Position numbers and translations under genes: made by a program
In this document: piece after piece, positions 24,468 through 32,162 of the stretch
Position numbering within the stretch: position 1 is the first letter of the stretch
Layout of the letters: each line of letters starts with the position of its first letter
Notes under the pieces: generated by a model
What the model was told of the DNA's origin: nothing
The model's input: only the letters and a program-made list of their open reading frames with translations
Databases searched by the model: none
Source: Pseudomonas sp. BSw22131
GTDB lineage: Bacteria; Pseudomonadota; Gammaproteobacteria; Pseudomonadales; Pseudomonadaceae
DNA length: 64,000 bases
Assembly (NCBI RefSeq): GCF_026810445.1
Contig: NZ_CP113949.1
Coordinates: forward strand, 1,054,001-1,118,000
Reading direction: 5' to 3'

Positions 24468-25787
24468 ATGAAAGCTACTTTTAATGTATTAAGCGTACTG
24501 ACCGGCGGCCTGGGTATTGCCCTGAGCCCCTTGGCCTCTGCTGACTTTTTGAGCGACAGCAAAGCCAACTTGAGCATGCGCAACTTCTACTTCAACAACG
24601 ACAACCGTGACGGCGCTGCCGCTCCGTCGAAGACTGAAGAGTGGGGCCAGGCGTTTATCCTGAACTATCAATCGGGCTTTACCGACGGCACCGTGGGCTT
24701 TGGCCTCGATGCCATCGGCATGCTTGGCGTCACACTCGACAGCGGTGCCGGCCGCCATGTCGGTAGTTCGATGATCCCCAATGAAGACGGCAAGGCAACG
24801 GACAGCTGGAGCCGTGGCGGTGCCACCGCAAAAGCGCGCTTTGCCAAGACCGAAGCGCGCTACGGTTACCTGCGCCCGAACCTGCCTATTCTGGTGAGTA
24901 ACGACGGTCGCCTGTTACCCCAGTCGTTTGAAGGCGGGCAGGTCACCAGCAAGGACATCGACAACCTGACCCTGACTGGCGGGCAACTCCAGCACACCAC
25001 CGGCCGTGGCTCCAGCGACCACAGTGGCCTGGCAGCTGCGGGCGGCACCCAGGAGAGCAATAAATTCAACTACGCCGGTGCCGACTACCAGGTGACCAAG
25101 GACCTGATGGTCCAGTACTACTACGCCAACCTCGAAGACTATTACCAACAACACTTTGCGGGCTTGATTCACGTATTGCCGCTGGGCGAATACGGTTCAC
25201 TGAAAACTGATCTGCGTTACTTCAAAACTACCTCCGACGGCAAAAACAGCAGCGCTACTGGCCGCGCCGAAGGCTACAAGTTGGGGGGTTATACCAAGAA
25301 CGGTAACGGTGAAATCGACAACAACACCTGGAGTGCCGCGTTCATCTACTCCCTGGGCGCGCACGCGATTACGGCCGGTTACCAGCAAGTCTCGGACGAC
25401 AGCAATTTCGCTCAACTCAATCAGGGCGGCCTTGTAAATAAAGGGGAGGGCGGCGCCAGCCTGTACCTCTACACCGACCGCACCGTGCAGACTTTTATCC
25501 AGGCGGGCGAGCGTACGGCATTTGCGCAGTACGCCTATGACTTCGCAGGGTTGGGCGTACCGGGGCTGAAGGCATCCGCGATGTACCTCAAGGGCGACCA
25601 TATCCTCACCACCAGCGGCAACAATGCCACCGAGTGGGAGCGGGATATCTCGTTGGATTACGTCGTGCAGAGCGGCACGTTCAAGAACGTCGGTTTCGGC
25701 TGGCGTAACGGCATGTCGCGCAGCGAGATAGCAAGGGATCAAGACCAGAACCGGTTGTTTGTAAGCTATTCCATTCCACTGATGTGA
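24468..25787 (+). CDS. OprD-family outer-membrane porin
   Basis: 439 residues: signal peptide (KATFNVLSVLTGGLGIALSPLASA, cleavage about 26), then DFLSDSKANLSMRNFYFNNDNRD, the conserved OprD opening, alternating beta-strands and a final NRLFVSYSIPLM strand. Forms a substrate-specific channel for small molecules, most likely the compound handled by the preceding importer operon. A near SmoothFit of length (OprD about 420-445) supports a complete gene. ATG 24468 is used instead of 24408 because it begins the signal peptide. Confidence 0.9.
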   Translation: MKATFNVLSVLTGGLGIALSPLASADFLSDSKANLSMRNFYFNNDNRDGAAAPSKTEEWGQAFILNYQSGFTDGTVGFGLDAIGMLGVTLDSGAGRHVGSSMIPNEDGKATDSWSRGGATAKARFAKTEARYGYLRPNLPILVSNDGRLLPQSFEGGQVTSKDIDNLTLTGGQLQHTTGRGSSDHSGLAAAGGTQESNKFNYAGADYQVTKDLMVQYYYANLEDYYQQHFAGLIHVLPLGEYGSLKTDLRYFKTTSDGKNSSATGRAEGYKLGGYTKNGNGEIDNNTWSAAFIYSLGAHAITAGYQQVSDDSNFAQLNQGGLVNKGEGGASLYLYTDRTVQTFIQAGERTAFAQYAYDFAGLGVPGLKASAMYLKGDHILTTSGNNATEWERDISLDYVVQSGTFKNVGFGWRNGMSRSEIARDQDQNRLFVSYSIPLM

Positions 25788-25846
25788 GTTTCGCTTAGCA
25801 GCAGCGTCTTCCTCTCAAGGGGACCCAAACAGACGGGCAACTATAA

Positions 25847-25893
25847 GTGCCAAGACGCTGCAACACCTCGTGATCGCGGGGGCGTCTTGGCAC
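25847..25893. repeat. Long inverted repeat after the porin gene
   Basis: GTGCCAAGACGC (25847-25858) and GCGTCTTGGCAC (25882-25893) form a perfect 12-base stem around a 23-base loop. It lies between the convergent ends of the porin and LysR genes and has no U-tract, so it may be a rho-assisted or bidirectional transcription stop, or the trace of a small element. Confidence 0.5.
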
Positions 25894-25926
25894 GTTGTAT
25901 GTCGTATCTTTCCACCGGGAAAGCGG

Positions 25927-26880
25927 TTACCAGCTTAGGCGGGCAGCTGCCGCTGAATGCTCAATCCTTGCTCTCATAAATTCAATGAAAGCGCTTAGTT
26001 TCCGTGGGATATGCATTCGGCTTGGATAGTAAAGATGGAACGGCGAGACGCCGGGCCACCAGGGCTCAAGCAGCGCTACCAGTTGCCCGCTAGCGATCTC
26101 AGCTCGTACCTGGGCTTCAAACGCACAACCGATCCCGGCCCCGCCGCGGATTGCCTGCATCAAAGTGTCTGCATCATTGCTAATCAGTGGGCTGGGAGGC
26201 TCGATTTCGATTAAACGGCCATCCTGACTGTATTCCCATCGGTAAACGCCGCCAGCCAAGCGGATATTTAAGCATCGATGCAGGCGCAGATCTTCAGGCG
26301 TGCGCACGAGATCGCGATCTCGCAGGTAACTCGGTGCTGCTACGGTAGCTATACGATGACTGCCTCCCATGGGTAACGCGACTACGTCCTGTGCAAGGTT
26401 TTCGCCGACCCTTATGCCGGCATCAAAGCCGCCTGCCACCAGATCCAGCAATGCGTTGTCGCAATGGATATCCAGAGTGATGTCAGGATAGGCGTCCATG
26501 AACGCCGCCAAGTGAGGCGTCAGGACAATGTCCGCAGCAGTGCGAGACACATTGAGTCGCAAAAGGCCGGTAGGTTTATCTCGTAGTTCGTTTACGTCTT
26601 CGATGGCTGATGCAAGGGTCGCAAGCCCCGGTTGCGCGTACCCCAAAAAACGTTGACCAAGCTCGGTCAGACCGACTTTTCGCGTGGAGCGTTCGAGCAG
26701 TCGCACGCCCAGCCGGCTCTCTAGTGTGCGCAGGGTTTGTGAAAGAGCCGAGGGCGAGATACCCATTGCTGCAGCCGCTTTGGTAAAGCTTCCGTATTTT
26801 GCGACCTGGGCAAAGGCAGCGATGCCGGACAAGAGGTCTGGGCGAATAGCATTATTGTGAAGCAAAGCTTCATATTGCAT
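25927..26880 (-). CDS. LysR-family transcriptional regulator
   Basis: 317 residues. Helix-turn-helix near 20-75 (LLSGIAAFAQVAKYGSFTKAAAAMGISPSALSQTLRTLESRLGVRLLERSTRKVGLTELGQ) and a type II periplasmic-like effector domain afterwards (LRLNVSRTAADIVLTPHLAAFMDAYPDITLDI). The subgroup with FTKAAAAMGISPSALSQ often controls a divergently transcribed SDR gene, and here the SDR gene starts 71 bases away on the other strand. Effector unknown. Confidence 0.87.
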   Translation of the reverse strand: MQYEALLHNNAIRPDLLSGIAAFAQVAKYGSFTKAAAAMGISPSALSQTLRTLESRLGVRLLERSTRKVGLTELGQRFLGYAQPGLATLASAIEDVNELRDKPTGLLRLNVSRTAADIVLTPHLAAFMDAYPDITLDIHCDNALLDLVAGGFDAGIRVGENLAQDVVALPMGGSHRIATVAAPSYLRDRDLVRTPEDLRLHRCLNIRLAGGVYRWEYSQDGRLIEIEPPSPLISNDADTLMQAIRGGAGIGCAFEAQVRAEIASGQLVALLEPWWPGVSPFHLYYPSRMHIPRKLSAFIEFMRARIEHSAAAARLSW

Positions 26881-26951
26881 GCCGATTGCGCCTATTAATA
26901 AAGGGGGTGATCGAGCCTAACATGGTGCCTACATTCACAGGAGCGCTATGT

Positions 26952-27692
26952 ATGGGTAAGTTAGAAGGGAAAGTTGCCATCGTGACAGGGTCTTCAAAAG
27001 GCATCGGTGCAGGTATTGCCGAGCGGCTGGCGGCGGACGGTGCAAAAGTCATCATTAACTATTCACGAAGCGTCGAAGACGCCAATCGTGTGGTAAAGCG
27101 CATTGTCGACGCAGGCGGTGAAGCCATCGCGTTCAAGGCTGACATCTCTCATCCCGCAGATATCGGGCCTTTGATCGACTCGGCTGTTCAAGCGTTTGGC
27201 AGGCTGGATATTCTGGTGAATAACGCTGGCGTATATAAAGCTGACTCACTCGACGAGTTGAGTGCTGACAGTTTCGACGAGCATTTCAACCTGAACGTAC
27301 GCGGGCTGTTGCTCACTACACAAGCAGCTGCTCGAGTAATGAATGCCGGCTCAGTCATCGTTAATATCAGTTCAGGCCTGGCCCACAGTCCTTATCCGCA
27401 GGTGCACGTGTATTGCGCAACAAAAGGAGCGGTGAATACGCTGACCCGCTCTCTGGGCATGGAGCTAGGGCCTCGGGGCATTCGTGTTATGGGCATCGCA
27501 CCGGGGTTTGTTCATACAGAAGGAAACGCGGAGTCTGCACGAGGTATGGATGAATTCTTCATCGCCAAAACCCCGCTGGGCCGCGTAGGCAAGCCTCAAG
27601 ACATTGCAGCGGCGGTAGCGTATGCCGTATCGGAAGATGCAGGCTGGGTAACGGGTACCACGCTTGATGTCTCTGGCGGTATGACCTTCTGA
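26952..27692 (+). CDS. Short-chain dehydrogenase/reductase
   Basis: 246 residues with a classical SDR layout: Rossmann TGSSKGIGAGIAERLAADG (about 12-30, TGxxxGIG), NNAG at about 88-91, catalytic Ser in NISSGL and YxxxK as VYCATKG (about 153-159), and a C-terminal TLDVSGGMTF. NAD(P)H-dependent oxidoreductase, probably acting on a small carbonyl or quinone. The start ATG 26952 follows AGGAG. Likely regulated by the divergent LysR protein. Confidence 0.87.
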   Translation: MGKLEGKVAIVTGSSKGIGAGIAERLAADGAKVIINYSRSVEDANRVVKRIVDAGGEAIAFKADISHPADIGPLIDSAVQAFGRLDILVNNAGVYKADSLDELSADSFDEHFNLNVRGLLLTTQAAARVMNAGSVIVNISSGLAHSPYPQVHVYCATKGAVNTLTRSLGMELGPRGIRVMGIAPGFVHTEGNAESARGMDEFFIAKTPLGRVGKPQDIAAAVAYAVSEDAGWVTGTTLDVSGGMTF

Positions 27693-27710
27693 GATTGGCC
27701 GAAACCAGCC

Positions 27711-27887
27711 TCATGACTTCGCATCAACTTCACGGATTGGCTTTAGGACCAGAGATCCATCGGCCAGCTCAATGCTCAACGAATCACTGAGACCTGTGTT
27801 CAGTGCTTTGAGGGCGTCCGGATGGAGATTGATGATGACGTTACCGCTGCCATCCCCTGGATCCTGGCAAACCACAGTTGTTTGCAT
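27711..27887 (-). CDS. Small AbrB/MazE-like protein, orphan antitoxin candidate
   Basis: 58 residues. [10 protein letters not shown], then a [19 protein letters not shown] core and [16 protein letters not shown] resemble the swapped-hairpin AbrB/MazE DNA-binding fold: an N-terminal strand, DL-P-like loop and C-terminal VLKPI strand. GTGAGG lies before the ATG at 27887; an upstream frame extension to 27968 is not convincing. No toxin gene is adjacent on the minus strand side, so it may be an orphan antitoxin or a regulator. Function inferred from shape only. Confidence 0.5.
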   Translation of the reverse strand: MQTTVVCQDPGDGSGNVIINLHPDALKALNTGLSDSLSIELADGSLVLKPIREVDAKS

Positions 27888-28045
27888 TGCCTCACTCTTC
27901 GGACGCTCGCTCCATTCTCGGCCGAGGTGCTCAGACGATATCCTGCGCGCAGGATGTGCGACTGGCACCTAATGGCCGATTGTGTCGAAAAAGTCGACAT
28001 TGTTATCCTCAAGCCTTCTCATGGACGTGTTATGGATGGCTGCTC

Positions 28046-28456
28046 ATGCTGACTGGCTTGAATCACCTTACTTTGGCGACTGCTAATCTTCCTCGCAGTG
28101 TCGAATTTTATGTGGAATTACTCGGTTTTAGATTGGCTGCCCGCTGGGAAACGGGGGCCTATCTTACCGTTGGCGATCTCTGGCTCTGCTTGTCTCTCGA
28201 CGAGAAACGCGTTTCGGAAAAACATCCGGATTACACGCACTATGCTTTTACAGTAGGGCAAAGCGAATTTGCAGGAATCACTGCTTCCTTGCGGTCACGG
28301 AATGTTTTCGAATGGAAAACCAATTCGAGCGAGGGTGACTCGTTTTATTTCTCAGACCCCGACAAACACCGACTAGAGTTGCATGTTGGCAGTCTGGCTT
28401 CGCGGCTTGATCAATGTCGGCGCCAGCCTTACGAAGGTATGGAGTTCTTTGACTGA
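28046..28456 (+). CDS. fosA: Fosfomycin resistance glutathione transferase FosA
   Basis: 136 residues, the usual FosA length. All metal ligands of the vicinal-oxygen-chelate fold are visible: His7 in LNHLTLATA, His64 region in YTHYAFTV, and the glutamate in HRLELHVG, with the downstream [16 protein letters not shown] tail. FosA adds glutathione to the epoxide of fosfomycin using Mn2+ and K+. The [11 protein letters not shown] stretch is highly typical. The gene stands alone between a small antitoxin-like gene and an IS remnant, consistent with acquired or accessory location, although chromosomal FosA is normal in Pseudomonas. Confidence 0.88.
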   Translation: MLTGLNHLTLATANLPRSVEFYVELLGFRLAARWETGAYLTVGDLWLCLSLDEKRVSEKHPDYTHYAFTVGQSEFAGITASLRSRNVFEWKTNSSEGDSFYFSDPDKHRLELHVGSLASRLDQCRRQPYEGMEFFD

Positions 28457-28543
28457 TTCTTTTTGACCGACCTATAGAATAAGTAGCTCTCCTGCTTGGC
28501 CTGAGGCGAAATCTGCTCATCGGCCAGCGGGAGAATACGCAGC

Positions 28544-28894
28544 ATGATGGGACAGTTATCGAGTGGGCAGGAGCGGCTGTTTTACTACTTCAATCTTGAA
28601 GAGCACATCCCGACAAATCATCTGCTGCGCCGCATTGATCACTGTCTCGATCTGAGCGACCTGCGCCACTTCCTCGCCGATTTCTACAGCCCTAACGGGC
28701 GTCCGTCGATAGATCCTGAACTGATGATCCGCATGCTGATCGTGGGCTACTGCGCTGGCACCCGCTCTGAACGGCGGTTGTGCGAAGAGGCCCATTTGAA
28801 CCTGGCGTATCGCTGGTTCTGCCGATTGAGCCTTGAAGATAAAGTCCCCAACCACTCAACCTTTTCGAAAAATCGACACGGCCGTTTTCGAGAG
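28544..28894 (+). pseudogene. Truncated IS1182-type transposase, N-terminal third
   Basis: The first 117 codons (SGQERLFYYFNLEEHIPTNH, GRPSIDPELMIRMLIVGYC, RSERRLCEEAHLNLAYRWFCRL, HSTFSKNRHGRFRE) match the DUF772-type N-terminal domain of IS1182/IS5-like transposases. From 28895 the match stops and the frame runs into the downstream gene region, so the DDE catalytic part, the right end and presumably the right inverted repeat are lost. The deletion may have removed the 3' end of a neighbouring gene. Confidence 0.8.
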
Positions 28895-28955
28895 ACCCAA
28901 AGCAGTCACCTGACCTTACAAGACTGTTCAAGCATCGTGCGCCATGCAATCAGCA

Positions 28956-29798
28956 TTACGGCTGCACAGCCCGCGGGAAAATCGCATTCAGAATACGTTG
29001 CCCATACAACCCCACCCCCAGTCCCGACACGATGAGAGCGACCGCGACGATTTTGTTAAGTGATACGTCCTAATTGAAAATCATGGCTGAGCCGAACAAT
29101 CCGAAAACGGGCACCAATAACGACAAGGGTGCGACTGTCGATACCGGGTACCTTTTCATTAGCGAGTTCCACACCCAGTAGCCGAACAAGGTGTTGGGGT
29201 ATACCTGAAACAGGATCGACAGCACGGCGCTGTAGTCCAGCTGATTCCTGAATGTTTGGTACCCGGTTGAGCCGTTCAACGCAAAATCGAGCGTGAAAAG
29301 CGGGATGGGCGAGAACGCGCTGGACCATACCAGGAAGGCAAATACCTGGGTGGTCCTGGCTTGCTTGTTGATGACGTTGGCCGCACTCCAGGCCAACGCG
29401 CCCAGCAACACCAGCATCAACCCGATCGTTGTGACTGTCCCGTCGACAATGGAGATGATGCTGAACAACCCACACAAAGCGATGCCCATTCCGGCGATCT
29501 GATAGCGGGAAAGCGCTTCCTTGAATATCCAAGACCCCAGCAGGATGGTGAAAAACGCGCTGAACTGTAGCACCAGCGAGGCGATGCCCGGCGACAGACC
29601 GGACGCAATGCCCAGATTGACCACACCCCACAGTCCAATGCCGAAGACCAGCCCATAACCGACGATGTAGCGCCACTGCACATCAGGTTTGGGAATGAAG
29701 AAAATCGCGGGAAGGGCGCAGAGGGTGAAGCGAATACCCGCCAGAATGAAGGGATCGACCGTTGCGAGTCCCAGTTTGATGACCGAGAAATTCAAGCC
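28956..29798 (-). pseudogene. EamA/DMT-family exporter gene with in-frame TAG
   Basis: The minus-strand frame codes a nine-helix EamA-type membrane protein (WGLNFSVIKLGLATVDPF, then VYPNTLFGYWVWNSLMKRYPVSTVAPLSLLVPVFGLFGSAMIFN). At 29070-29072 a TAG interrupts the last helix, but the frame continues (DVSLNKIVAVALIVSGLGVGLYGQRIL) to TAA at 28956-28958; relatives have Glu at the TAG position, so GAG to TAG is the simple reading. At the 5' side no start codon lies before WGLNFSV: the frame hits TGA within about 12 codons, so the beginning is also disrupted. Amino-acid or metabolite export is the family role. Confidence 0.7.
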
Positions 29799-29966
29799 CC
29801 ATAACCGATCCTTTGCAGCCGGTCGTCAGGGGCTAAGATCGGCCAGAAGCAGCAGCTGGACAGCCCTTCTGTTAGTCGATAGCCTCGGCGTCCTTGAACC
29901 TTGGGGAGGCTTCATGTTTAGCCACACGGCACGATTTTAAAGGATGTGAACCATGATTCTATGTTT

Positions 29967-29988
29967 GGCGCCTCCTGGTGGAGGCGCC
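29967..29988. terminator. GC-rich hairpin at the end of the HisRS-like gene
   Basis: A nine-base perfect stem, GGCGCCTCC (29967-29975) with GGAGGCGCC (29980-29988), and a four-base loop. It lies seven bases past the stop of the minus-strand HisRS-like gene. A weak TTAAAG follows on the plus strand; the minus-strand exit is AAACATAG, so it may stop transcripts in either direction only inefficiently. Confidence 0.5.
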
Positions 29989-29995
29989 TTAAAGA

Positions 29996-30644
29996 TCACA
30001 GACTCCGAGTCATCCCTGAGGCCAGCACCAACCGTTCAAGTCCGATGCCGAACCCAGCTCCTTCTCGATAGGCACCGCCGCCGACAACTTGTTGTTGTGC
30101 GCCCAATACGGGGCAACGGACCTCGAAGCCATTCCCCTCAAGGTGATAACTTAGTCCGCGCTTAACTGCGAGACTGAGTTCATATTCCAGTCCCAGCGAA
30201 TCAAGAAAACCAGTGCAAATTGTTTGGCTACGCTCCAAAGCCTGTGCTGGTGTAGGACTAAGAATTTCGAGTCCCAGTTGAGTGAATTCGCGATAACGAC
30301 CGGCTTGGGGTCGTTCATACCGGTAACATCGCGCTACATAGAAAAACATCGCTTCTTGTCGTGACCCGAGAAGCACATCGTTGCGCTCTTGAAAGAGCGC
30401 GGTTGCTTCTGGGATGAGGCAACAAGGACGTCCGGCCTTGTCATTAAAGGCCCACATTTGTCCGATAATTTCACTCCCGCCGGTTTTCTCAATAAAAGTG
30501 TCCTGGCCCCACAGCGCAGGAACTATGGTCTCTTCAGCCCCGGCATCGATGAAGGTAGCTCCGAAAACGACCTTCTATCTCACGCATCATTGCAGCTTCT
30601 GTCCCAGTCACTATTCGAGTTCCACGAAGCATAGTCATTTTCAT
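29996..30644 (-). pseudogene. Stand-alone histidyl-tRNA-synthetase-like catalytic domain with one-base frameshift
   Basis: Correcting one extra base near 30560 gives a continuous protein of about 215 residues: LRGTRIVTGTEAAMMRE at the start, then (other frame) ATFIDAGAEETIVPALWGQD, FYVARCYRYERPQAGRYREFTQ (HisRS motif 2), KRGLSYHLEGNGFEVRCP (HisA-like motif) and GAGFGIGLERLVLA (motif 3). It lacks the anticodon-binding domain and the insertion domain, as in HisZ-like and amino-acid-activating paralogues. The intact frame alone (29996-30457) lacks the first ~60 residues. GGAG precedes the ATG at 30644. The leader peptide and attenuator just upstream (30666-30814) suggest that expression depended on His-tRNA charging. 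Sequencing error must be excluded before calling it dead. Confidence 0.6.
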
Positions 30645-30665
30645 AATCTCCAATTTACAGGCAAT

Positions 30666-30685
30666 AAAAAAGCGCCATTGGCGCC
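30666..30685 (-). terminator. Attenuator hairpin of the HisRS-like operon
   Basis: On the minus strand GCGCC-AAT-GGCGC forms a five-base stem (30672-30685), followed by six U at 30666-30671. It lies between the leader peptide stop and the HisRS-like start. The 5' arm GGCGCC can alternatively pair with GGTGCC at 30757-30762 (one G-U), which lies just after the four His codons, giving a classical antiterminator. Confidence 0.6.
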
Positions 30686-30706
30686 TTGGTTTGGTTCACT
30701 GAGTGG

Positions 30707-30814
30707 TCAGAATCGATGTTTCGAACTCTGATCAATCGATGAGCGTACGCAACCGCGGCACCCTGAGCGAGGTCCGTGATGATGATGGCGATTGCTTGGA
30801 GTAAATTGAGTCAT
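30707..30814 (-). CDS. Histidine leader peptide (four consecutive His codons)
   Basis: ATG at 30814 is preceded by AAGGAT at seven bases and opens a 35-residue frame, MTQFTPSNRHHHHGPRS at the N-terminus, ending with TGA at 30707-30709. The His run is encoded by CAT CAT CAT CAC at 30776-30787. Ribosome stalling at these codons when His-tRNA is uncharged would free the GGTGCC segment to block the downstream attenuator. Analogous to the hisL leader of enterobacteria. The peptide itself probably has no function. Confidence 0.65.
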   Translation of the reverse strand: MTQFTPSNRHHHHGPRSGCRGCVRSSIDQSSKHRF

Positions 30815-31004
30815 AGCGAATCCTTGCACAAAAACGGGAGCGCCTACAAGGTGCCGCATTTTTTGACAAGCCGGGACGCCTCCCACCGAAGCCGTTTTCA
30901 GACAGCCTTTGGCCGCTAGCTACGCATCATGGGACACGAATATCGGCCAATACAAGTCGTTCAGGACAGCACAAACAGCTGCCTTTTCACTCTGGTGAAG
31001 AAGA

Positions 31005-31955
31005 GTGAATGAGATATCTTGTGGGGCTGTCGATCCGCTCAACACTCCAGGGAAGCCAATGCTCAGTTCACTCGTATCGAATGGTCAGCCACAAACCCCT
31101 GACCGATTAGAGCGGGTGGCCCCTTGGTGGAGTTTCACGAAAACAGTCTTGGCTGCGACAGCCCTATCGTTGGTACGTGACGGGCTGATCAGATTGGACG
31201 ACCCCGTTCTTGATCAGCCTTTCACGTTACGCCAGCTACTGCGGCATGAGGCAGGTCTGGCTGATTACGGCGAACTTGCGGAGTATCACGCCGCCGTCAG
31301 GAGCAGTGAGTCAGCCTGGTCGGCAAATGAAATGATGCAACGCCTTGACGGTGCTCGGCTTCGATACAGTCCCGGAACTGGTTGGCGTTACTCGAATGTG
31401 GGCTACTTGCTCATCGCCCGGCTAATTGAACGACTGACTGATCTGACGCTTGATGACGCGGTGATTCAACGGGCGCTTTCCCCTCTGGGCCTTTCGAACG
31501 TTCGCTTTGCTAAAACACGAGCAGACTTACAAACGACCCATCTTGGAAACACCTCCAATTACGACCCCGCCTGGGTTTATCACGGCCTGTTAATCGGCCC
31601 AATTTCGCAAGCAGCGCTATTTCTGGATCGACTCTTCTGCGAAGACCTGCTCTCCTCGGACTTGCTCGAAGAAATGCAGACCGCACGAATATTGGGCGGC
31701 CCGATTCCCGGACGCCCATGGGTCACGCCGGGCTATGGCCTTGGTGTGACGCATGGGTCGATTGATGGCGGTTATTCCCTATGCGGGCACACAGGCTGCG
31801 GGCCTGGCAGTGCCATTGCTGTCTACCGTATTTGCGATGGCGGCGCATCGGCTTGTTGCGCTGCTTTTGAGGCAGGCGCCAGTGAGGGTGCTGTTGAAGC
31901 CATCGTTGTTGGACAACTGATGCAAATTCTGCGGCAGGGGGCTGAAGGCTTCTAA
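31005..31955 (+). CDS. Serine beta-lactamase/transpeptidase-like protein
   Basis: 316 residues. Ser-x-x-Lys as SFTK in WWSFTKTVLAA (about 43-46), Tyr-x-Asn in RYSNVGYLL, and HTGCGPG near the end as the KTG-box equivalent: the three active-site motifs of class C-like serine hydrolases (esterase/DD-peptidase/beta-lactamase family). No signal peptide, so probably a cytoplasmic esterase or amidase rather than a drug-inactivating beta-lactamase. The N-terminus before SFTK is short and the GTG start at 31005 has a weak Shine-Dalgarno, so the beginning may be altered. Confidence 0.75.
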   Translation: MNEISCGAVDPLNTPGKPMLSSLVSNGQPQTPDRLERVAPWWSFTKTVLAATALSLVRDGLIRLDDPVLDQPFTLRQLLRHEAGLADYGELAEYHAAVRSSESAWSANEMMQRLDGARLRYSPGTGWRYSNVGYLLIARLIERLTDLTLDDAVIQRALSPLGLSNVRFAKTRADLQTTHLGNTSNYDPAWVYHGLLIGPISQAALFLDRLFCEDLLSSDLLEEMQTARILGGPIPGRPWVTPGYGLGVTHGSIDGGYSLCGHTGCGPGSAIAVYRICDGGASACCAAFEAGASEGAVEAIVVGQLMQILRQGAEGF

Positions 31956-32162
31956 GTCCTTTTGGCGTCGGCCTCATCATTCGCCGAATGAACGCTTCGG
32001 GTCGATAGAACCGTTCGCGGTTGGGCGCCTTTGGCCGACTGCAGCCTCTGGACTGCGGGCAATCCAATGGCGCCTCTCCACGTCACTGACGACCGCCAAC
32101 ATCGGCACACATCAAAATGACCCCTCATTCACACTCAACACCACCAACGGCAATCGCAACGC

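Noticed and set aside
29070..29072. Readthrough or recoding of the TAG in the EamA gene.
   Set aside because: No stem-loop or special context follows, and the 5' end is also broken, so plain decay is simpler.
30555..30565. Programmed frameshift in the HisRS-like gene.
   Set aside because: No slippery heptamer or stimulatory structure at the site; an ordinary indel or an assembly error is more probable.
31005..31955. Drug-inactivating beta-lactamase.
   Set aside because: No signal peptide and no full class C landmarks; only the generic SxxK, YxN and HTG motifs.
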